A stretch of DNA of 54,666 nt from a virus, in IMG/VR virus record IMGVR_UViG_3300017963_000316, positions 1 through 54,666 of that record, one strand, 5' to 3'. How positions within the stretch are numbered: position 1 is the stretch's first letter; each line of letters opens with the position of its first letter. A program made the position numbers and the translations under genes. Of the stretch, positions 52,166-54,666 are shown one piece after another. Under the pieces are notes generated by a model that ran no database searches, was not told the origin of the DNA, and worked only from the letters and a program-made list of their open reading frames with translations.

Positions 52166-52425
52166 GACATCCTCTCCTGCTCTTCCTGTGGTAAATCAGC
52201 CTTTAGTCCAACCTTGATATTAGGTTTTCTTTTTCTACCCGTTATCCCTCTGGACTCCGTTGTGTGAAAACCTGGACCTTTATAAATAGGAGTAAAGGTA
52301 CTAAATAGTTTGCGTAAAGCGTCTTTACCACACGCAGGACAAGTTACACAAGGTTCATCATAAAACCCCTGTCTGACTTCAATTTTGTGTTCACACTCAT
52401 CACATTTATACTCATAAATCGGCAT
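52162..52425 (-). CDS. FmdB-family zinc ribbon
   Basis: An 87-residue protein beginning MPIYEYKCDECEHKIEVRQG, then CVTCPACGKDALRKLF and FTPIYKGPGFHTTESRG. This is the FmdB regulatory-type zinc ribbon, usually of unknown role. The start at 52425 overlaps the upstream gene's stop; longer frames are not convincing. Confidence 0.85.
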   Translation of the reverse strand: MPIYEYKCDECEHKIEVRQGFYDEPCVTCPACGKDALRKLFSTFTPIYKGPGFHTTESRGITGRKRKPNIKVGLKADLPQEEQERMS

Positions 52426-52808
52426 TATTTCTGCATATCCTTCGGTTTTCTTCGTTGTGTATAACATTTGAATCGGTAAGGACATGTCTCACAAGTTTCA
52501 TGTTTACCGCACTCAAAGATAATATCGTATTCTCCCTTAACCTTCAGCCACTCTTTACATCCCATCATATGTTCTATGAGGCACTCATAACAAAAGTATT
52601 TATGACAACCCCAACACTCACGTATTGTAGTTATCTTATGGCAACCCGCACACTTAACTGTAGTAGCACCAAAGATGTCACCTAAATCACCAGGTCTTCT
52701 GAATCTATCCCTGGCAACTAAGCCTTTTCTTGCTGAATCAGGAGAAAGAAAGTGTCTTTCAAATGTATCATAGTCAAAGATTGGTGGGTCACCTGTTGCC
52801 ATTACCAC
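52425..52808 (-). CDS. RING/B-box-like protein with C-terminal CxxC tag
   Basis: A 127-residue protein: CAGCHKITTIRECWGCHKYFC...CLIEHMMGC is a cysteine/histidine-rich zinc domain (B-box-like), and the C-terminus has the micro-motif (CETCPYRFKCYTQR). Joined to FmdB by a 1-nt overlap. Confidence 0.7.
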   Translation of the reverse strand: MVMATGDPPIFDYDTFERHFLSPDSARKGLVARDRFRRPGDLGDIFGATTVKCAGCHKITTIRECWGCHKYFCYECLIEHMMGCKEWLKVKGEYDIIFECGKHETCETCPYRFKCYTQRRKPKDMQK

Positions 52809-53212
52809 TCCTTCTTTGCTTTAGGAAACCACTTCTCAAAGTCTTTCTGAGCCTTAGCCATCTCTTCATTCCACTTTTTCATGCTTGGGTGGTCATCACT
52901 AATCACTGTAATCTCGTTTAACCAGTTATCGTTATAAGTCCATTTACCCCAAAACCACCAATGTAATTTCCAGTAGACATCTTCTGTAATCCAAGCTCTT
53001 AGTTTATCCCAAACAATCTTGCGTAGTGGTACAAAGAAAGCCGCATCACGTTCGGTAGCATCGCTTGTCCACGCAAAGTGGGGGCAATGTTTAGTCCTAC
53101 CGTTGCCTAGGCAGAACGGAGAAGGTACGTTTCTCCCACAAGGGTTATTACCATTCTCATCTTCCTTTCCAAAGCAATGACCTTCAACAACTACATAAGT
53201 CCAATGTTTCAT
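52802..53212 (-). CDS. 136-residue hypothetical protein
   Basis: A tryptophan-rich protein (VYWKLHWWFWGKWTYNDNW) with CFGKED...CGRN...FCLGNGRTKHCPH in the first half, possibly metal-binding. Not recognised. Confidence 0.6.
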   Translation of the reverse strand: MKHWTYVVVEGHCFGKEDENGNNPCGRNVPSPFCLGNGRTKHCPHFAWTSDATERDAAFFVPLRKIVWDKLRAWITEDVYWKLHWWFWGKWTYNDNWLNEITVISDDHPSMKKWNEEMAKAQKDFEKWFPKAKKEW

Positions 53213-53538
53213 CGTCTACTCCTAAAATAATATGGGTCATCCATTCCTGCTAGTCCTTGAAACTGACCGATTAAATCATCATAAGAACCTACCTCACACC
53301 CCCATTTGTCGAAACAGGGGATGTTGGGGAAATCTTCAGGGTAGTAAGCTAATCTAGTATTCTCTCGTATCTCAGAAATTACACCATTCTTAACACGAAC
53401 AAAACCATTTTCACGGAGAAGAACAATGTACTCTGGTAAACCAAAATCGGGAACTGCATCACCAATTTTCTTAGTGACCATTTCACAGTTCCAAAGCTTT
53501 ACCTGACTGCCTTTCGGTAGCATATCATAAACACCCAT
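53209..53538 (-). CDS. 109-residue hypothetical protein
   Basis: A beta-rich protein (KGSQVKLWNCEM, PEYIVLLRENGFVRVKNGVI) ending in a short arginine tail. ATGA-type overlap with the previous gene. Function unknown. Confidence 0.6.
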   Translation of the reverse strand: MGVYDMLPKGSQVKLWNCEMVTKKIGDAVPDFGLPEYIVLLRENGFVRVKNGVISEIRENTRLAYYPEDFPNIPCFDKWGCEVGSYDDLIGQFQGLAGMDDPYYFRSRR

Positions 53539-53548
53539 CTTTACCTCA

Positions 53549-53890
53549 CTATTTCAAAGTAAGTAGACTTTTACCAAGTTCTTTTCGCATTGAGTTGACT
53601 TCATCAAGAAGTTCTTGCAGTAGTATTTCCCCACGTAGAAGTTGTTCTTCTGGTGGTACTGCAAGCAAGATTCCATCATTTATTGCCCAATTTTGATACT
53701 CTTCCCAAAGAGCTTTATATGCCGCTTCATAAGTAGCAGTTTCAAGAGCAGTTACACCAATGGTATTCTTCTTCTCATAGTAAGGGTCACTTAAAGCTTT
53801 ACTAGCTTCGTAATATTCTTTGTCTTTTACTTCTTTTGCCGCAACTTGTTCCTCAGTTAAAGATTGATTAACTTCATACAATATTTCCAT
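53549..53890 (-). CDS. 113-residue helical protein
   Basis: A helical acidic protein (EEQVAAKEVKDKEYYEASKA, ATYEAAYKALWEEYQNW). It has GGAGGT 6 nt before the ATG, 14 nt after tRNA-Met CCA. Function unknown. Confidence 0.6.
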   Translation of the reverse strand: MEILYEVNQSLTEEQVAAKEVKDKEYYEASKALSDPYYEKKNTIGVTALETATYEAAYKALWEEYQNWAINDGILLAVPPEEQLLRGEILLQELLDEVNSMRKELGKSLLTLK

Positions 53891-53903
53891 TTTACCTCCA
53901 TTT

Positions 53904-53980
53904 TGGTAGCGGGAATGGGATTCGAACCCATGTTCTTCTCCTTATGAGGAAGATGACTTAGACCGCTTGTCCATCCCGCC
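53904..53980 (-). tRNA. tRNA-Met or tRNA-Ile2 (CAT)
   Basis: Acceptor GGCGGGA/TCCCGCT (G-T at 1-72), anticodon stem-loop TCTTC-CTCATAA-GGAGA, encoded CCA. CAT could be elongator Met, or Ile if the wobble C is modified to lysidine. It lies 7 kb from the main array. The upstream gene's TAA stop lies 23 nt inside. Confidence 0.85.
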
Positions 53981-54188
53981 CTAAAGTTCTGTGCTTCCCA
54001 CATTTGCATCTTTGGTGTTTCCATCCCCGACTATCAATTACAATCGTATGATAACGATGGTGGTGTTTTTTAGGAGTTACCATCCACCAATAAGAACACT
54101 CTGCCATCGGAATTTGGCACTTATCACAGTTACCTGGCTCTGGACAGATGTTGTCTGGTTCATATTGCTCACAAGGTTTCTTTACCAT
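53958..54188 (-). CDS. Cysteine/histidine-rich small protein
   Basis: A 76-residue protein: CPEPGNCDKCQIPMAECSYW, then KKHHHRYH and RCKCGKHR. It has CxxC motifs but is not a copy of the shared micro-motif. ATG 54188 is preferred to a TTG further upstream. The stop is inside the Met tRNA. Confidence 0.55.
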   Translation of the reverse strand: MVKKPCEQYEPDNICPEPGNCDKCQIPMAECSYWWMVTPKKHHHRYHTIVIDSRGWKHQRCKCGKHRTLGRDGQAV

Positions 54189-54444
54189 TGGACACCAAAA
54201 TAACAAAAAATCGGTTGTCCTTCTCGTACCTTGCCTTTACGGTAGCAACATCTTTGGTCTCTTCTATAACCCTATGTAAGAGATTACTCCCAATCTCAGG
54301 GTGTGTAAATTCCCTACCACGAAAGAAAATCTGAATCTTGACCTCATTTCGAGGTAAAAGTCTTCTTACTGCACGAAGTTTAGTTTGGAAGTCATGTTCA
54401 GCTATTTTGGGTCTTATTTGAATCTCTTTGACCTTTTTTGCCAC
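54169..54444 (-). CDS. Translation initiation factor IF-3 C-terminal-domain protein
   Basis: A 91-residue protein that matches the IF3 C-terminal domain: VKEIQIRPKIAEHDFQTKLR, (V)KIQIFFRGREFTHPEIGSNL, LLHRVIEETKDVA. The IF3 N-terminal domain and linker are absent. The C-domain alone can bind 30S and prevent 50S joining and can control start-codon selection. This suggests takeover or tuning of initiation, in line with bS21 and leaderless mRNAs here. Confidence 0.9.
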   Translation of the reverse strand: MAKKVKEIQIRPKIAEHDFQTKLRAVRRLLPRNEVKIQIFFRGREFTHPEIGSNLLHRVIEETKDVATVKARYEKDNRFFVILVSNGKETL

Positions 54445-54666
54445 CTAAATTCTTTACCATCCTATCATATAAGACACAAGTTAGTGCCTCTTGAGAATAC
54501 AGAGCAACATCTTCATGCAGATACTCAATAGTCACTAGCTTATCTTTTTCTGTAAGTGTAGGTAGTGCTGTTCCTACTGCATCTGCACCAAAGCAATATA
54601 GCACGTCTCCTTGCGGATGTTTAAAATCATGCAAGAATTCATACTTAACATTCCCTGGAATTACTC
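54398..54666 (-). CDS. SpoU/TrmH-like RNA methyltransferase fragment (5' end outside window)
   Basis: The frame is open to the right edge, so only the C-terminal part of about 89 residues is seen. HPQGDVLYCFGADAVGTALP resembles the SAM-knot start of SpoU/TrmH (HPxxxxxxFGxExxG), and LTCVLYDRMVKN the last helix. Such enzymes 2'-O-methylate tRNA or rRNA. Assignment is tentative and partial. A lysine-rich tail overlaps the IF3 gene by 47 nt. Confidence 0.5.
   Translation of the reverse strand, partial: VIPGNVKYEFLHDFKHPQGDVLYCFGADAVGTALPTLTEKDKLVTIEYLHEDVALYSQEALTCVLYDRMVKNLGGKKGQRDSNKTQNS

Noticed and set aside
1-54666. Alternative genetic code (for example TAG or TGA recoded)
   Set aside because: Genes end normally with all three stop codons and no run of genes is broken by only one of them. 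The tRNA-like genes do not give a clear suppressor anticodon.

Overview
The window looks like an accessory and translation-support region of a large tailed-phage genome (jumbo-phage-like) that infects a bacterium. There is no terminase, capsid or tail gene here, so 'phage' is an inference. It rests on very dense, mostly tiny genes with 1-20 nt overlaps, two long unidirectional blocks, a full tRNA set, and phage-typical proteins (Mom-like, RuvB-like, small SNSSSSSF proteins). All three stop codons are used. Promoters are sigma70-like, and the translation proteins (bS21, IF3, bL12 domain, peptide deformylase) and type A RNase P RNA are bacterial.

Layout: 1-32.6 kb is read on the plus strand and 32.7-54.7 kb on the minus strand. 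They converge on a hairpin terminator near 32.68 kb. The plus block holds DNA genes (ParB-like, DPPY methyltransferases, RuvB-like ATPase, family 4/5 uracil-DNA glycosylase, nucleotide kinase), a radical SAM/SPASM-like protein, an array of nine genes whose products start MKIRxGFVSNSSSSSF (14.3-19.2 kb), a spermidine-synthase-like methyltransferase, an FAD oxidoreductase, peptide deformylase, a cytidylyltransferase-like protein, a CCA-adding enzyme and an NlpC/P60-like peptidase. The minus block holds 34 tRNA or tRNA-like genes, an RNase P RNA, and small genes threaded between them (including HNH, two metallophosphoesterases, HAD phosphatase and aspartate 1-decarboxylase). Beyond 47 kb come bS21, a macro domain, a Holliday-resolvase-like nuclease, Mom-like and DruA-like proteins, an FmdB zinc ribbon and an IF3 C-terminal domain.

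The most striking signal is a short cysteine micro-motif, C-x2-C-x2-[RK]-[FY]-x-C-[FYWLA]-[TS], found once each in 38 proteins on both strands. It sits at the N-terminus, middle or C-terminus of otherwise unrelated proteins, including a uracil-DNA glycosylase and an L12-like protein. The second is the way mRNA and structural RNA are interleaved: at least eight tRNA genes share the A of their CCA with the A of the next gene's ATG, and a dozen or more genes end inside or directly against the next tRNA. RNase P and CCA processing would therefore cut through gene ends. The phage supplies both the RNase P RNA and a CCA-adding enzyme.

Other system-level signals: a promoter GGCTTGAC(A/T)-N17-TATAAT, usually with TGGCATATGG before the -10, occurs nine times with invariant 17 bp spacing, and at least five copies imply nearly leaderless mRNAs; a tandem-hairpin RNA motif lies upstream of two unrelated genes; four other intergenic stretches look like structured RNAs.
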